Source: Butyrivibrio sp.
Lineage (GTDB): Bacteria > Bacillota > Clostridia > Lachnospirales > Lachnospiraceae
DNA length: 64,000 nucleotides
NCBI GenBank assembly: GCA_015056625.1
Contig: SVFY01000002.1
Coordinates: 159,488-223,487, forward strand
Direction of reading: 5' to 3'
In this document: one piece after another, positions 20,489 to 32,072 of the stretch
Layout of the letters: each line of letters begins with the position of its first letter
Position numbering within the stretch: the first letter of the stretch is position 1
Made by a program: the position numbers and the translations under genes
The notes under the pieces: generated by a model
What the model was told of the DNA's origin: nothing
Database searches by the model: none
Seen by the model: only the letters and a program-made list of their open reading frames with translations

Positions 20489-22753
20489 ATGAGTAAAAAT
20501 AAGAGCCTAAAGCGCATGGATGAGCAGCTTTTTGGCAGAGATAAAAAGAAAAACTACATAACAGGACAGTTCGTATCAAGTGGAAGAGGCTTTGGATTTG
20601 TGGAAGTGGAAGGTAGAGATGAGGATATCTTTATTCCTGAAGAGTACGTCCACGGGGCTTTCCACACAGATACTGTTGAGGTTGAGATACTGCCAGAGAG
20701 CACTGGAAAAAGGCAGGAAGGCAGAATAAGAAACATCCTCATAAGGGGCATGGAAGAGGTGGTTGGAACCTTCCAGGGGGAGACTAACTTTGGCTTTGTG
20801 ATCCCTGATAACAACAAGATAGAAAACGACATCTTTATTCCAAGGGAACACACAAATGGAGCTGTTACCGGAGATAAGGTGGTAGTTACAATAACTGACT
20901 ATGGCGATCCTATTGCTCACCGCAAGCCAGAGGGCAAGGTGAAGGAAGTTATTGGCAATATCAATGATCCAGGGGTAGATATCATTTCAATAGTCATGGG
21001 ATACGGGATACCCTATGAGTTTCCTGAGAAGGTAATAAACCAGGCAAACAGATGCCCTGACAGCGTCAGCGAAGCGGACATGTACGGAAGGTCAGATCTT
21101 AGGAATGTGACAATGGTCACAATTGATGGCGAAGATGCCAAGGACCTGGATGATGCAGTCAGCCTTCATATTGATGAAGAAGGCAATTATCATCTTGGCG
21201 TCCATATAGCTGATGTGACTAATTACGTGCAGGAGAGTTCTGCTCTTGACAGGGAAGCTTTTAAGAGAGGCACCAGCGTATATCTTGTAGACCGGGTTAT
21301 ACCTATGCTTCCCCACAGACTGTCAAATGGTATATGCTCACTTAATCACGGTGAGGACCGACTTGCTCTAAGCTGTCTTATGACCTTTGATGTTAATGGC
21401 GGCCTTATTGACCACGATATAGTTGAGTCTGTAATCAATGTCAATGAGCGCATGTCTTACACTGATGTGGCCAAGATCTTAGAGGATAAGGATCCTGATA
21501 CCATTGAAAGGTATAAGGAGCTTGTTCCTATGTTTGAGGATATGGCTAAGCTTTCGCTTATCCTTCGAGGCAAGAGGGAGAAGAAGGGCGCCATCGACTT
21601 TGATTTTCCTGAGTCCAGGATAATACTGGATAAGGAAGGAAATCCTGTTGATATTGTTCCTCATGAGAGAAATGTGGCAACCAGGCTTATAGAGGACTTT
21701 ATGCTTGCTGCCAATCAGACAGTGGCTGAGCATTTTTATTATATGCAAAGTCCCTTCGTATACAGAGTGCACCAGCAGCCTGATCAAGAGAAGATTGCAT
21801 CTTTATCTTCATTTGTATCAAAATTTGGTCATCACATTAAGGTGCGCAAGGATGATGGTGTAAGGCCAAAAGAGCTTCAAAAGCTCCTTAAAGGTATTCA
21901 GGGAACCAAGGAAGAGCCAGTGATCAGCAGGATGGCTTTAAGATTCATGATGCAGGCTAAATACAGCACTGAATGCACAGGCCACTTTGGACTTGCATTT
22001 GATTATTATTGTCATTTCACATCCCCCATCAGGAGATATCCGGACCTTCAGATACACAGGATCATCAAGGATCATTTGAGGGGCAGGATGAATGAAAGAA
22101 AGGCTGATCACTACAGGGAGATCCTTGATGAGGTGGCCAAGCACTCATCGGAGACAGAAAGACGTGCTGAAGAAGCTGAGAGGGAAACTGACAAGCTCAA
22201 AAAAGCCCAGTTCATGGAAAACCATGTGGGAGAGCGATTTGAGGGACTTGTTTCAGGTGTAACTGCCTATGGCTTTTTTGTGGAGCTTGAAAACAGCTGT
22301 GAGGGAATGGTCAGAGCAGCTTCAATGGAAGACGATTTCTACGTATATGAAGAGACATCAATGAAGCTTGTGGGCGAAAGATATCACAAGGAATACACCA
22401 TCGGCCAGAAGGTCATGATAAAGGTAGTGGGAGCTGACAGGCTTACCAAGACCATAGACTTTAAGCTTGCAAGTGATGACCCTGAAGATGATACCAACGA
22501 CTTCGTTGAATACTCTGATGGACGCAAAGCTGTAGAGAAAAGAGCAAACAAGATAAGAAGACTCTCCATGGAAGCAGCTGATGACAGAGAAGCTTCTGAT
22601 CCCGGCTCTGGCAGGAAAACTACCAGCAAAGCAAAAGAAGATAAGAAAAAGTCCACAAGAAAAGTTTATAAGGTACATAAATACAAGAAATCTGCCACCA
22701 GCAAGGCTGCAAGAACAGCCCAGGGCAAAGGCAGATCCAGGAAAAAGAGATAA
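20489..22753 (+). CDS. rnr: Ribonuclease R
   Basis: RNB motif [28 protein letters not shown]1 domain near C-terminus, Lys-rich tail. Confidence 0.96.
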   Translation: MSKNKSLKRMDEQLFGRDKKKNYITGQFVSSGRGFGFVEVEGRDEDIFIPEEYVHGAFHTDTVEVEILPESTGKRQEGRIRNILIRGMEEVVGTFQGETNFGFVIPDNNKIENDIFIPREHTNGAVTGDKVVVTITDYGDPIAHRKPEGKVKEVIGNINDPGVDIISIVMGYGIPYEFPEKVINQANRCPDSVSEADMYGRSDLRNVTMVTIDGEDAKDLDDAVSLHIDEEGNYHLGVHIADVTNYVQESSALDREAFKRGTSVYLVDRVIPMLPHRLSNGICSLNHGEDRLALSCLMTFDVNGGLIDHDIVESVINVNERMSYTDVAKILEDKDPDTIERYKELVPMFEDMAKLSLILRGKREKKGAIDFDFPESRIILDKEGNPVDIVPHERNVATRLIEDFMLAANQTVAEHFYYMQSPFVYRVHQQPDQEKIASLSSFVSKFGHHIKVRKDDGVRPKELQKLLKGIQGTKEEPVISRMALRFMMQAKYSTECTGHFGLAFDYYCHFTSPIRRYPDLQIHRIIKDHLRGRMNERKADHYREILDEVAKHSSETERRAEEAERETDKLKKAQFMENHVGERFEGLVSGVTAYGFFVELENSCEGMVRAASMEDDFYVYEETSMKLVGERYHKEYTIGQKVMIKVVGADRLTKTIDFKLASDDPEDDTNDFVEYSDGRKAVEKRANKIRRLSMEAADDREASDPGSGRKTTSKAKEDKKKSTRKVYKVHKYKKSATSKAARTAQGKGRSRKKR

Positions 22754-22755
22754 CA

Positions 22756-23226
22756 ATGGCAGAAGATAATAAGGCAAGAAAGCTAATAGCAAATAACAAA
22801 AAAGCATATCACGACTACTTCATCGAAGAAAAGTATGAAGCGGGACTTGAACTGTTTGGCACGGAAGTTAAGTCGCTCAGGCAAGGTAAGTGCAGTATCA
22901 AGGAGTCATGGATCAGCATAGATAAAGGTGAAGCCTTTATCATGGGTATGAATATAAGTCCTTATGAGAAGGGAAATATATTCAATAAAGATCCGCTTCG
23001 TGTTAAAAAGCTCTTGCTCCATAAGGCTGAGATCAGAAAACTTGACCAGCAGAAAATGGTTCAGGGCTATACACTGGTACCTTTAGAGGTGTATTTTAAG
23101 AATGGAAGAGTCAAGGTCGAAATAGGACTTGCCAAGGGTAAAAAACTCTATGACAAGCGTGCAGATATGGCTAAAAAGGATCAGCAAAGAGAGGCTGAAA
23201 AAGAGTTTAAGCAAAGGTTCAAATAA
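22756..23226 (+). CDS. smpB: SsrA-binding protein SmpB
   Basis: [66 protein letters not shown]. Confidence 0.97.
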   Translation: MAEDNKARKLIANNKKAYHDYFIEEKYEAGLELFGTEVKSLRQGKCSIKESWISIDKGEAFIMGMNISPYEKGNIFNKDPLRVKKLLLHKAEIRKLDQQKMVQGYTLVPLEVYFKNGRVKVEIGLAKGKKLYDKRADMAKKDQQREAEKEFKQRFK

Positions 23227-23258
23227 ACCTTTGACTTAAGGAGGATATAACTACGATC

Positions 23259-23846
23259 ATGCCTGAAGATAAAGATGGATGGTTAGATCAGCTAAAACAG
23301 GTTGAGACAGCTGATGGAATAAGGTACACAGGTAGTAAGGAAGCTTATCTTAAGTTTCTGAGGACTTTTTATACCACTTTAGAGGATAAGGCAGACGAGA
23401 TTGAAAACTCCTACAAGAATGGCGATATGGAGTTTTGTACTATAAAAGTCCATGCACTTAAGAGCACAGCCAGGATAATAGGAGCAAGGAAGCTTTCAAA
23501 GCTTGCTGAGAAGCTGGAAGAAGCGGGTAAGAAAAGGGACTTAAAAACATTTGATGAACATATATATGAGCTTCTTACCATGTTCAGAGGATATAAAGAA
23601 AACCTTGCAAGTCTTCCAGTTGAAAAAGATCTCATGAAGAAAGAACCTATTTCAGATGATGCTTTACTTGATGCCTATGGAGCGCTAAAAAGCTTTGCTG
23701 CGCAGATGGATGTGGATGCCATCAGAATGATCCTTGATGAACTTGCTATTTACGAATTGAAACCAGCTGATCAGGAGAAAATTGAAACAATTAACAGAAA
23801 ATTGTTACAATTTGATTGGGATGAAATAGAAAAGCTGTTACAATAG
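23259..23846 (+). CDS. Histidine phosphotransfer (HPt) domain protein
   Basis: HPt motif FCTIKVHALKSTARIIGARKLSKLAEKLEEAGK; no kinase domain. Confidence 0.85.
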   Translation: MPEDKDGWLDQLKQVETADGIRYTGSKEAYLKFLRTFYTTLEDKADEIENSYKNGDMEFCTIKVHALKSTARIIGARKLSKLAEKLEEAGKKRDLKTFDEHIYELLTMFRGYKENLASLPVEKDLMKKEPISDDALLDAYGALKSFAAQMDVDAIRMILDELAIYELKPADQEKIETINRKLLQFDWDEIEKLLQ

Positions 23847-23883
23847 TAGTATGAATATACTGCACCCCGGAGGATGTGTATCG

Positions 23884-24651
23884 ATGGCTGTTAACAGAGC
23901 AATTGTAATAGGACAAAAGGAATCATTCTTTATCAAGGTACTTATCAAAAAGATGCTTGATGGCATGATCCAGACAAAGTATGTTCAGAATACGGTCGAT
24001 GAGATCAACAGGAATATTAACGAAGCTGATATTGCTGTTTATTATATGGACTCCGGAGAGGTGATAGAGCCCGGTATCTTAAGGTTTATAGTAGATACAC
24101 TTAAAGACAAGGAAAAGAAGCTGATCCTTATAGGAGACCCTGCTGACACCAGGTTTTTAAATGACGATATTCCAGATGACATTCTCTATCAGGTTCTTCC
24201 AAGACCACTTGATAATGACAAGTTTATGTCTGTAATATCTGAGTTCTTCAATAAAAACTCAATGGATGAGTTTAAAAAGAGCATTCTGGTTTGCGATGAT
24301 GATCCCAATTATCTGGGCCTTGTAAGAGAGTGGCTTAAGGACACATACAAGGTATCAGTAGTAACATCAGGACTTCAGGCTATCAAGTGGCTTGGAAAAA
24401 ATAAGGCTGATCTTATTTTACTCGATCATGAAATGCCTGTAACAACAGGCCCACAAGTTCTTGAGATGTTAAGGGCAGATGAGGAGACCAGATCTATTCC
24501 AGTTATGTTCCTTACTGGTAAGAGTGATAAAGAGAGTGTACTTGCAGTTGTAGCGCTTAAGCCTGAAGGATATTTCCTAAAGAACATCGAGAAGGAAGAA
24601 CTTCTTGAAAAACTTTCGCAATTCTTTGCACTCCAGGTTGCAAAAAGCTAA
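23884..24651 (+). CDS. Stand-alone response regulator with a degenerate N-terminal and an intact C-terminal REC domain
   Basis: C-terminal ILVCDDDPNYLGLV, LILLDHEMPVTTG, VMFLTGK, GYFLKNI; no output domain; ATG at 23884 follows ggagg. Confidence 0.85.
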   Translation: MAVNRAIVIGQKESFFIKVLIKKMLDGMIQTKYVQNTVDEINRNINEADIAVYYMDSGEVIEPGILRFIVDTLKDKEKKLILIGDPADTRFLNDDIPDDILYQVLPRPLDNDKFMSVISEFFNKNSMDEFKKSILVCDDDPNYLGLVREWLKDTYKVSVVTSGLQAIKWLGKNKADLILLDHEMPVTTGPQVLEMLRADEETRSIPVMFLTGKSDKESVLAVVALKPEGYFLKNIEKEELLEKLSQFFALQVAKS

Positions 24652-24663
24652 ACCGACAGGTTA

Positions 24664-24692
24664 TTGATTTAATCTGTGTTTATGTATATACT
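24664..24692 (+). promoter_or_regulatory. Promoter of ssrA
   Basis: TTGATT - 17 nt - TATACT, 20 nt before the tmRNA 5' end. Confidence 0.65.
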
Positions 24693-24711
24693 GAAAAAGC
24701 AAATTAAATAT

Positions 24712-25063
24712 GGGTTAGTAAAGGTTTCGACAGGGATTTTGAAGCTGGAGAAGCTATCCGCAGGACGGTGCGTTAAACCTCAAATTAAAATTAAACGCTG
24801 AAGATAATTTAGCATTTGCTGCCTAAGGGCAGCTCGTGGACTTAAGTACACCTACATATTTAAGTATCCGCGTCAAAACTTGTAGGAAACGACATGGCAA
24901 GTGCCCCGAGGCTGTGGTCGTATAAGGGGCTACAGATCATTTTTGGTTGCCTATTACTGAAGATGTGATGGAACAGGAATGCAGAATTCCGAAATAACAG
25001 GCTATGATAGTAGAAGGACAGGGGATGAATTTTTGGACGCGGGTTCGACTCCCGCCTAATCCA
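24712..25063 (+). ncRNA. ssrA: Transfer-messenger RNA (tmRNA), predicted tag AEDNLAFAA
   Basis: 5' GGGUUAGUAAAGGUUUCGACAGGG; 3' T-arm GCGGG-TTCGACT-CCCGC then CTAATCC-A pairing with GGGTTAG; internal frame GCT GAA GAT AAT TTA GCA TTT GCT GCC TAA; follows smpB locus. Confidence 0.96.
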
Positions 25064-25065
25064 CT

Positions 25066-25097
25066 AAAAAAAGCGGCTAAGTTGAGCCGCTTTTTTT
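25066..25097. terminator. Terminator after ssrA (bidirectional with proB)
   Basis: AGCGGCT-aagttg-AGCCGCT flanked by A7 and T7. Confidence 0.9.
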
Positions 25098-25101
25098 ATG
25101 T

Positions 25102-25902
25102 TTATATTTCCTTGGCAACAAATAATGTTCCAACTTTTTTCTTTTCTATGATGTCATAGAGTTTTTCAGGATTTTTTCCGTTAGTAACAAGAACGTCAAT
25201 GCCATGTGAAGTTGCAAGCTCAGCAGCTTCTAACTTGGTGATCATTCCCCCGGTTCCGCGATTTGACCCTGATCCTGATGCAAGGCTCTTTAATTCTTCA
25301 GTTATTTCCTCAACTCTGCTGATCACTTTTGCATTCTTGTCTGTCTTGGGATTGCCATCATAAAGGCCATCAATATCTGAGAAAATAATGAGCTTGCATG
25401 CGTTGCAGAACACAGCTACAACAGCAGAGAGCATATCGTTATCCGAAAAGAGTTTTTTCTCTGATTCGATCTCAGTGTGGCTTACGGAGTCATTCTCGTT
25501 GACGATTGGGATGATATGGTTTTCAAGGAGGGCATCAAAGGTGTTTTTTAAGTTTTCACTTCTGATGGGATCAGCAATATCTCCGTTGTCCAAAAGGATC
25601 TGTCCAACCATTCTGCCATATTCACTAAAGAATTTGTCATACAGGTGCATAAGCTCAGTCTGACCAACAGCAGCAGCGGCCTGTTTCAACCTGATCTCTT
25701 TTGGCTTTTGTGAAAGTCTCATCTTTCCTGCACCAACTGCAATGGCACCAGAGGAGACAAGCACAAGGTCATAACCAAGGTTCTCAACACCAGCTAAAGC
25801 CCTGCACAGATGATCAAGTGCTCTGATATCTATATTTCCCTCTTCATTGGTGATGGTAGAAGTACCGACTTTTACCACAATTCTCTTTTTACTTACAGCC
25901 AT
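25102..25902 (-). CDS. proB: Glutamate 5-kinase
   Basis: RIVVKVGTSTIT, LVSSGAIAVGAGKM, IPIVNENDSVSHTEI, GSNRGTGGMITKLEAAE; no PUA domain at this length. Confidence 0.95.
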   Translation of the reverse strand: MAVSKKRIVVKVGTSTITNEEGNIDIRALDHLCRALAGVENLGYDLVLVSSGAIAVGAGKMRLSQKPKEIRLKQAAAAVGQTELMHLYDKFFSEYGRMVGQILLDNGDIADPIRSENLKNTFDALLENHIIPIVNENDSVSHTEIESEKKLFSDNDMLSAVVAVFCNACKLIIFSDIDGLYDGNPKTDKNAKVISRVEEITEELKSLASGSGSNRGTGGMITKLEAAELATSHGIDVLVTNGKNPEKLYDIIEKKKVGTLFVAKEI

Positions 25903-25952
25903 TTTGTTTTTCCTTCTTTTATATTTTAAAGTGTTAAATTGAAAATCTTAAT

Positions 25953-25980
25953 AAAAAAGTCGCTTTTTGGCGACTTTTTC
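25953..25980. terminator. Rho-independent terminator for the hypothetical gene at 25988
   Basis: AAAAAGTCGC-tttt-GCGACTTTTT. Confidence 0.8.
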
Positions 25981-25987
25981 GCGTTAG

Positions 25988-26557
25988 TTATGGATTTTCA
26001 TGGTACTTGTCATAGATCTCAGTGAGATATGTCTTGACTATCTGGATGTTGGACATCTTGCGAAGATCTGCATTGCCCATGTTTACAGCAATTTCATCTG
26101 CAAGAAGGAGCATATCATAGATCTTTAACTTGAATTCATTACGACTGAGCTGATCCACATTGATCTCCATAAGTGGAGCACCAAGCTTCATTGTAACATT
26201 TTCATCAGCGATACCTGTCTGAACGATGCGGCTCTCTGGATCAAAGTTTACATAGAGGATGAGCTTTTCCTTCTCGTGCTTCTTCAAAGTAGTAGGAGTC
26301 TGGTGAGAAGCATCCATCCACTCGTAGAGATCTGCCTCATCAGGGTTCATAAGGAACTTGGTGAGTTCTTCTCTGTGTTTCTCAACATACTGCATATATT
26401 TGCTGGCATTAGGACCAGTATAAGCCAGTTCTACCTTGACACCGTTATCAGTTTTAACAAGACGACATTTTTCAGCAACTTCCTTGATCTTAAGGGAGGT
26501 TTCTGTGTTGCCGATCATCTTAAAAGTGCCGGTTTCCAATTCCTGCTTAAATTCCAT
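25988..26557 (-). CDS. Hypothetical protein (189 aa)
   Basis: Long ORF with codon usage like neighbours, own terminator; no family recognised. Confidence 0.7.
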   Translation of the reverse strand: MEFKQELETGTFKMIGNTETSLKIKEVAEKCRLVKTDNGVKVELAYTGPNASKYMQYVEKHREELTKFLMNPDEADLYEWMDASHQTPTTLKKHEKEKLILYVNFDPESRIVQTGIADENVTMKLGAPLMEINVDQLSRNEFKLKIYDMLLLADEIAVNMGNADLRKMSNIQIVKTYLTEIYDKYHENP

Positions 26558-26702
26558 TGCGTTCTCCTTGTCTGTTTGTAAGTAACTACCTATAAATCAG
26601 TTGTTAGTATAGCATAAAGAATTTAAAAATGATATACTATCTAAAGTCTGAGACTTGGCTTTTCAGATTTAGTATTAGAGAAAGTTTTGTAACGGGTAAG
26701 AA

Positions 26703-29522
26703 ATGGCTACTAATAACAGGGGAAATTCAACCAGGGGAGCTGAAAAAAAGAGCTCATCCAGGTCTAAAAGTGCATCAAAAAAGGCAAGACCTCAGGAGGA
26801 AGAAATCCTTGACTACTCCTTAAAGAGTGAGCTTGTGGTCATTGGAGTGGTGGCACTTACCATCTTTTTATTCCTATGTAATTTTGGCATATGTGGTGCT
26901 TTTGGAAACGCTGTAAGTGGCGTTTTATTTGGCTTGTTTGGATTTACAGCCTATATTGCACCTATTGTAATTCTTGGCACAGTTGTGATATCTATTGCAA
27001 ATTTTGGCTCCAGCGCATCAACAAGGAAGGTCGTATCTGGAATAGTTCTTTTCTTCCTTGTTGGGATCATTGCGGAGCTTTTGTCAGGACGTCCTCAGTC
27101 CGCTGAATCCTATGATATAAAAATGATCTATTCTCAGGCCAGTGAATATCGAAATGGCGGAGGTGTTTTCGCCGGTTCTCTTGCCTATCTTTCATACAAA
27201 TATCTTTCACTTGTGGGATCTGTTTTGCTTATCCTGCTTCTTTCAATTGCTGCAATTGTGGTATTTACCCAGCACTCCTTTGTGGGAGGACTTAAAAAGG
27301 GCGGAAGGCGCATTATAGACAGAACCCGTCAGGAAGCTGACAACTACAGGGACTACGCTGAAAAACGAAGGGAAAAGATGGAACAGCGAAGAGCCCAGGT
27401 GGAGGAGGAAAGACGACTTTTGCTTGAGCAAAAAGAAGATGAGAAGATCCTTCGCATGGAGAAAAAAGTTGCTGGCGTCATGCTGGATACTGAGCTCAAA
27501 AAAGAAGAGGATGAGGAACAGCCTGATAAAAAGATCAAGATCCACGGAGAAGATGACAAGTCAGATAATAATCTCTTTATCCCCGATGAAGATGAGTTTC
27601 ACGACGACATTCATGAGATCACTTTAAAGAATGCAATCGATGAGATATGCAGTGCTGACGAGGACATTTACGAAGAGTCTTACGAAGATTCATCTTATAA
27701 AGACTCTTATAAAAGCTCTGTTAAAGACTCTTATGTCGAGGAAAGTGAAGAGGAAGAGGAGACTAAGACAGAGAATGCTCCTATTAAACTTGTTGCAAGG
27801 AGCGCAGATGAACCGGAAAGCGACCATGATCCACTTCCAGATGTACCGATTCACGCAGAGCATCTTGGTAATGGCATGAATGGTGAATATGTAGTTCACG
27901 CCCAGGACCACTTGTCCATCTCATACGGGGCAAATACCAGCATAAATGGCGCTTCCAAGGCGTCTACAACCTCTTTGGGACCAGGACCTCACACCACAAG
28001 CCCTGGCATGGAAAAAGAGATTGAGAAGCATAAAAAAGCGGTGAATAAGAAGTATGTATTCCCGCCTTTGACTCTTCTTGAAAAGGGCGTCAAGAATAAA
28101 AACACTGACACAGCAAGACAATTAAAGGAGACAGCTCTTAAGCTCCAGGAGACACTCAGGACCTTCGGAGTAAATGTTACTGTCACTGATATAAGTCAGG
28201 GCCCTGCAGTTACAAGGTTTGAACTTCAGCCTGAAGCGGGAGTGAGAGTCAATAAGATAGTATCCCTTGCTGATGACATCAAGATGAATCTTGCTGCCAG
28301 CGATATCAGAATAGAGGCTCCGATTCCAGGTAAGGCTGCAGTTGGTATTGAGGTTCCCAATAAAGAGAACCAGGCAGTTGCCTTAAGAGACCTTTTTGAG
28401 TCACAGGAGTACAAGAACTTTTCATCAAAGCTTGCCTTTGCAGTAGGTAAGGATATTGCGGGCAAGACTGTTGTAACAGATATAGCCAAGATGCCGCACC
28501 TTCTTATTGCAGGTGCTACAGGATCAGGCAAATCTGTCTGCATCAACACTATCATCATGAGCCTTATCTATAAGGCTGATCCAAAGGATGTACAGATGAT
28601 CATGATCGATCCTAAGATAGTGGAGCTTTCAGTGTACAACGGTATTCCACATCTTATGATCCCTGTTGTGACAGATCCTAAAAAGGCTGCAGCAGCGCTT
28701 AACTGGGCAGTTGCAGAGATGACGAGCAGATACAAGAAATTTGCTGATACAGGAGTCAGGGACTTAAAGGGTTATAACAAGCTTCTTGCTGAGAAAAATG
28801 ATCCAGACAATCCACCGCTTCCACAGATTGTAGTCATAGTGGACGAGCTTGCTGACCTTATGATGGTTTCAGCCAACGAGGTTGAGGATGCTATCTGCAG
28901 ACTGACACAGCTTGCCAGAGCTGCAGGTATCCATTTGATAATCGCAACTCAGCGTCCATCAGTAGATGTTATTACTGGTCTTATCAAGGCCAATATGCCA
29001 AGCAGAATAGCATTTGCAGTGTCAAGTGGTGTTGACTCAAGAACTATCCTTGATATTAACGGAGCTGAAAAGCTTCTTGGTAAGGGTGATATGCTCTTTT
29101 ACCCGCAAGGCTACACAAAACCGGCCAGAGTTCAGGGAGCGTTTGTTTCAGACAAGGAAGTACAGGCAGTTACTGATTTCCTGAAAAACCAGGGAATTGA
29201 CTCTTCATATAGCGAAGAAATTGAGATGCAGATAAACAGTCTGCAGAGCCAGTCCGGTGGAGGAGGCGGAAGTTTTGGTTCTTCTGATCCGGATTCAGGC
29301 AGAGATGAGTACTTTGTTCAGGCAGGGAACATAATCATAGAAAAAGAAAAGGCTTCCATCGGAATGCTGCAAAGGGTATTCAAGATTGGCTTTAACAGAG
29401 CCGCAAGGATCATGGATCAGCTTTGCGAAGCCGGAGTAGTTGGAGATGAGGAAGGGACCAAGCCCAGAAAAGTACTGATGTCAAAAGCGGAGTTTGAATC
29501 TTATTTAAACGGAGGAGAGTAA
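26703..29522 (+). CDS. FtsK/SpoIIIE-family DNA translocase
   Basis: N-terminal TM segments; [16 protein letters not shown] Walker [14 protein letters not shown] Walker B; C-terminal gamma winged helix [14 protein letters not shown]. Confidence 0.95.
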   Translation: MATNNRGNSTRGAEKKSSSRSKSASKKARPQEEEILDYSLKSELVVIGVVALTIFLFLCNFGICGAFGNAVSGVLFGLFGFTAYIAPIVILGTVVISIANFGSSASTRKVVSGIVLFFLVGIIAELLSGRPQSAESYDIKMIYSQASEYRNGGGVFAGSLAYLSYKYLSLVGSVLLILLLSIAAIVVFTQHSFVGGLKKGGRRIIDRTRQEADNYRDYAEKRREKMEQRRAQVEEERRLLLEQKEDEKILRMEKKVAGVMLDTELKKEEDEEQPDKKIKIHGEDDKSDNNLFIPDEDEFHDDIHEITLKNAIDEICSADEDIYEESYEDSSYKDSYKSSVKDSYVEESEEEEETKTENAPIKLVARSADEPESDHDPLPDVPIHAEHLGNGMNGEYVVHAQDHLSISYGANTSINGASKASTTSLGPGPHTTSPGMEKEIEKHKKAVNKKYVFPPLTLLEKGVKNKNTDTARQLKETALKLQETLRTFGVNVTVTDISQGPAVTRFELQPEAGVRVNKIVSLADDIKMNLAASDIRIEAPIPGKAAVGIEVPNKENQAVALRDLFESQEYKNFSSKLAFAVGKDIAGKTVVTDIAKMPHLLIAGATGSGKSVCINTIIMSLIYKADPKDVQMIMIDPKIVELSVYNGIPHLMIPVVTDPKKAAAALNWAVAEMTSRYKKFADTGVRDLKGYNKLLAEKNDPDNPPLPQIVVIVDELADLMMVSANEVEDAICRLTQLARAAGIHLIIATQRPSVDVITGLIKANMPSRIAFAVSSGVDSRTILDINGAEKLLGKGDMLFYPQGYTKPARVQGAFVSDKEVQAVTDFLKNQGIDSSYSEEIEMQINSLQSQSGGGGGSFGSSDPDSGRDEYFVQAGNIIIEKEKASIGMLQRVFKIGFNRAARIMDQLCEAGVVGDEEGTKPRKVLMSKAEFESYLNGGE

Positions 29523-31199
29523 ATGGCTGTAAAGAGTGATATCGAAATTGCACAGGAAGCTAAGATGCTTCACATCAGAGAGGTGGCAGAAAAGCTGTCT
29601 ATTACTGAGGATGATCTTGAGTACTATGGCAGGTACAAGGCAAAGCTTACGGAAGAATACCTCTCAAAGGTACAGGGGAATAAGAAGGGCAAGCTTATTC
29701 TCGTAACTGCGATCAATCCTACTCCCGCAGGTGAAGGCAAGACCACAACCAGCGTAGGACTTGGAGATGCACTTAACAGGCTTGGCTACAAGACTGTAAT
29801 TGCACTTCGTGAGCCTTCCCTTGGACCATGTTTTGGTATTAAGGGCGGAGCTGCAGGTGGTGGATATGCACAGGTTGTTCCTATGGAAGACCTTAACCTC
29901 CACTTTACCGGAGATTTTCATGCAATAACTGCTGCAAACAACCTTTTGGCCGCACTTCTCGATAATCACATACAGCAGGGTAATGAACTTGGTATCGACA
30001 CCAGACAGATCATCTGGAAAAGAGCTGAGGACATGAACGACAGAGCTCTTAGAAATATTGTAGTAGGTCTTGGCGCCAAAGCTGATGGCGTTCCAAGAGA
30101 AGATCATTTTGTTATAACAGTTGCTTCAGAGATCATGGCTATTCTTTGTCTTGCCAGCGACATGAATGACTTAAAGGCAAGACTTTCAAGAATAATCGTT
30201 GCTTATACAAGAGATGGCGAGCCTGTAACAGCAAAAGACTTAAATGCTGTTGGCTCTATGGCAGCTCTTTTGAAGGATGCAATAAAGCCTAATCTTGTTC
30301 AGACCCTTGAGCACACACCAGTTATTGTTCACGGCGGACCTTTTGCTAATATAGCCCATGGCTGTAACTCAGTAAGAGCAACCAAGACAGCTCTTAGCAT
30401 TTCAGACTATACTGTTACAGAGGCAGGCTTTGGTGCTGACCTTGGAGCTGAGAAGTTCCTTGACATCAAGTGCAGGATAGCAGGTCTTAAGCCTGATGCA
30501 GTTGTGCTTGTTGCAACAATAAGAGCCCTTAAATACAACGGCGGTGTTGCTAAGGCTGATCTTGGAACAGAGAACCTCGATGCTCTTAAAAAAGGTATCG
30601 TCAATCTTGAAAAGCACATTGAGAACATCCAGAAATACGGTGTTCCTGTAGTAGTTACTCTCAACGCATTCCTTACAGATACCCAGGCAGAAATGGATTA
30701 TGTAAAGGCCTTCTGTGAGGAGAGAGGCTGCAAATTTGCCCTTTCAGAAGTATGGGCTAAGGGCGGAGAAGGTGGAGAAGCTCTCGCTAAAGAAGTTATC
30801 GAGACAATAAACACCAAGCCATCTAATTACGCTCCAATTTATCCTGATGATATGTCTCTTCAGGATAAGATAACTACCGTATCAAAAGAAATATATGGCG
30901 CAGATGGTGTAAACTTTGCACCAGCAGCCCTTCGCCAGCTTAAGAAGATCGAAGAGATGGGATTTGGAAAGCTTCCAGTATGTATGGCTAAGACCCAGTA
31001 CTCACTCTCTGATGATCCAGCACTTCTTGGAAGACCAAGAGATTATAACATCACTGTTCGTGAGGCATATGTATCTGCAGGAGCAGGCTTTGTAGTTGCT
31101 CTGACAGGCGCAATTGTTACAATGCCAGGTCTTCCCAAGAGACCAGCAGCCTTTGATATTGATGTCAACGAAGAAGGCAAGATCGTAGGATTATTCTAA
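29523..31199 (+). CDS. fhs: Formate--tetrahydrofolate ligase
   Basis: [69 protein letters not shown]. Confidence 0.97.
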   Translation: MAVKSDIEIAQEAKMLHIREVAEKLSITEDDLEYYGRYKAKLTEEYLSKVQGNKKGKLILVTAINPTPAGEGKTTTSVGLGDALNRLGYKTVIALREPSLGPCFGIKGGAAGGGYAQVVPMEDLNLHFTGDFHAITAANNLLAALLDNHIQQGNELGIDTRQIIWKRAEDMNDRALRNIVVGLGAKADGVPREDHFVITVASEIMAILCLASDMNDLKARLSRIIVAYTRDGEPVTAKDLNAVGSMAALLKDAIKPNLVQTLEHTPVIVHGGPFANIAHGCNSVRATKTALSISDYTVTEAGFGADLGAEKFLDIKCRIAGLKPDAVVLVATIRALKYNGGVAKADLGTENLDALKKGIVNLEKHIENIQKYGVPVVVTLNAFLTDTQAEMDYVKAFCEERGCKFALSEVWAKGGEGGEALAKEVIETINTKPSNYAPIYPDDMSLQDKITTVSKEIYGADGVNFAPAALRQLKKIEEMGFGKLPVCMAKTQYSLSDDPALLGRPRDYNITVREAYVSAGAGFVVALTGAIVTMPGLPKRPAAFDIDVNEEGKIVGLF

Positions 31200-31208
31200 G
31201 GAGCTATT

Positions 31209-32072
31209 ATGAGTGCTACTTTAATTGATGGTAAGGTTATTTCAGGTCAGATAAAGGACGAGCTTAAGGAGAAATGCAAGGCGCTTAAGGACAAGGGGAT
31301 AGAGGTAACTTTAGCTGTTATCCTTGTTGGAAGTGATCCGGCATCCCAGGTATATGTAAGGAACAAGAAAAGAGCCTGCGAGTATATTGGCTATAATTCT
31401 CTTTCCTATGAGCTTCCGGAAGATACCACTATGGACAAGCTTCTAGAGCTTATAAATGAGCTTAATGACAGAAGTGATGTGGATGGTATTCTGGTACAGA
31501 TGCCGCTTCCAGCCCATATGGATGAGAAAAAAGTCATAAATGCCATAAGGCCTGACAAGGATGTGGATGGATTCCATCCAATGAATGTCGGAGCACTGAT
31601 GGTAGGAGATAAGGGCTTCGTATCCTGTACTCCTGCAGGCGTTATCCAGCTTCTTAAAAGAGGACTTCCAGGATACGACATCTCTGGAAAAGAGTGTGTC
31701 ATTGTAGGACGATCCAATATTGTTGGTAAACCAATGTCTCTTTTGATGCTAAGGGAAAATGCTACAGTTACTGTGGCACATTCCAGGACCCGCAATTTGG
31801 AAGAGGTGTGCAAAAGAGCTGACATAATAATTGCAGCTGTAGGTAAGGCAGGGGTGATCACAAAAGACCATGTTAAACCTGGCGCTGTGGTGATCGATGT
31901 TGGCATCAACAGAGGAGATGACGGAAAACTTTGCGGAGATGTAAAGTTTGATGAGGTTTCTGAAATTGCCAGTGCTATAACTCCGGTTCCAGGAGGAGTA
32001 GGTCCTATGACCATAGCCATGCTTATGAATAATTGCTACGAAGCTGCATTATCACATAAATTGGGAGATTAA
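31209..32072 (+). CDS. folD: Methylenetetrahydrofolate dehydrogenase / methenyltetrahydrofolate cyclohydrolase
   Basis: VGSDPASQVYVRNK, GILVQMPLPAHMD, CTPAGVIQLL, VIVGRSNIVGKPMSLLML, TPVPGGVGPMTIAML. Confidence 0.96.
   Translation: MSATLIDGKVISGQIKDELKEKCKALKDKGIEVTLAVILVGSDPASQVYVRNKKRACEYIGYNSLSYELPEDTTMDKLLELINELNDRSDVDGILVQMPLPAHMDEKKVINAIRPDKDVDGFHPMNVGALMVGDKGFVSCTPAGVIQLLKRGLPGYDISGKECVIVGRSNIVGKPMSLLMLRENATVTVAHSRTRNLEEVCKRADIIIAAVGKAGVITKDHVKPGAVVIDVGINRGDDGKLCGDVKFDEVSEIASAITPVPGGVGPMTIAMLMNNCYEAALSHKLGD

Noticed and set aside
27424-27879. Overlapping Lys/Ser-rich plus-strand ORFs in the translocase linker
   Set aside because: Alternate-frame readings of a low-complexity acidic linker; not supported as genes.
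31406-32020. 204-aa minus-strand ORF over folD
   Set aside because: Ser/Pro/Thr-rich shadow translation of a conserved gene; no independent support.
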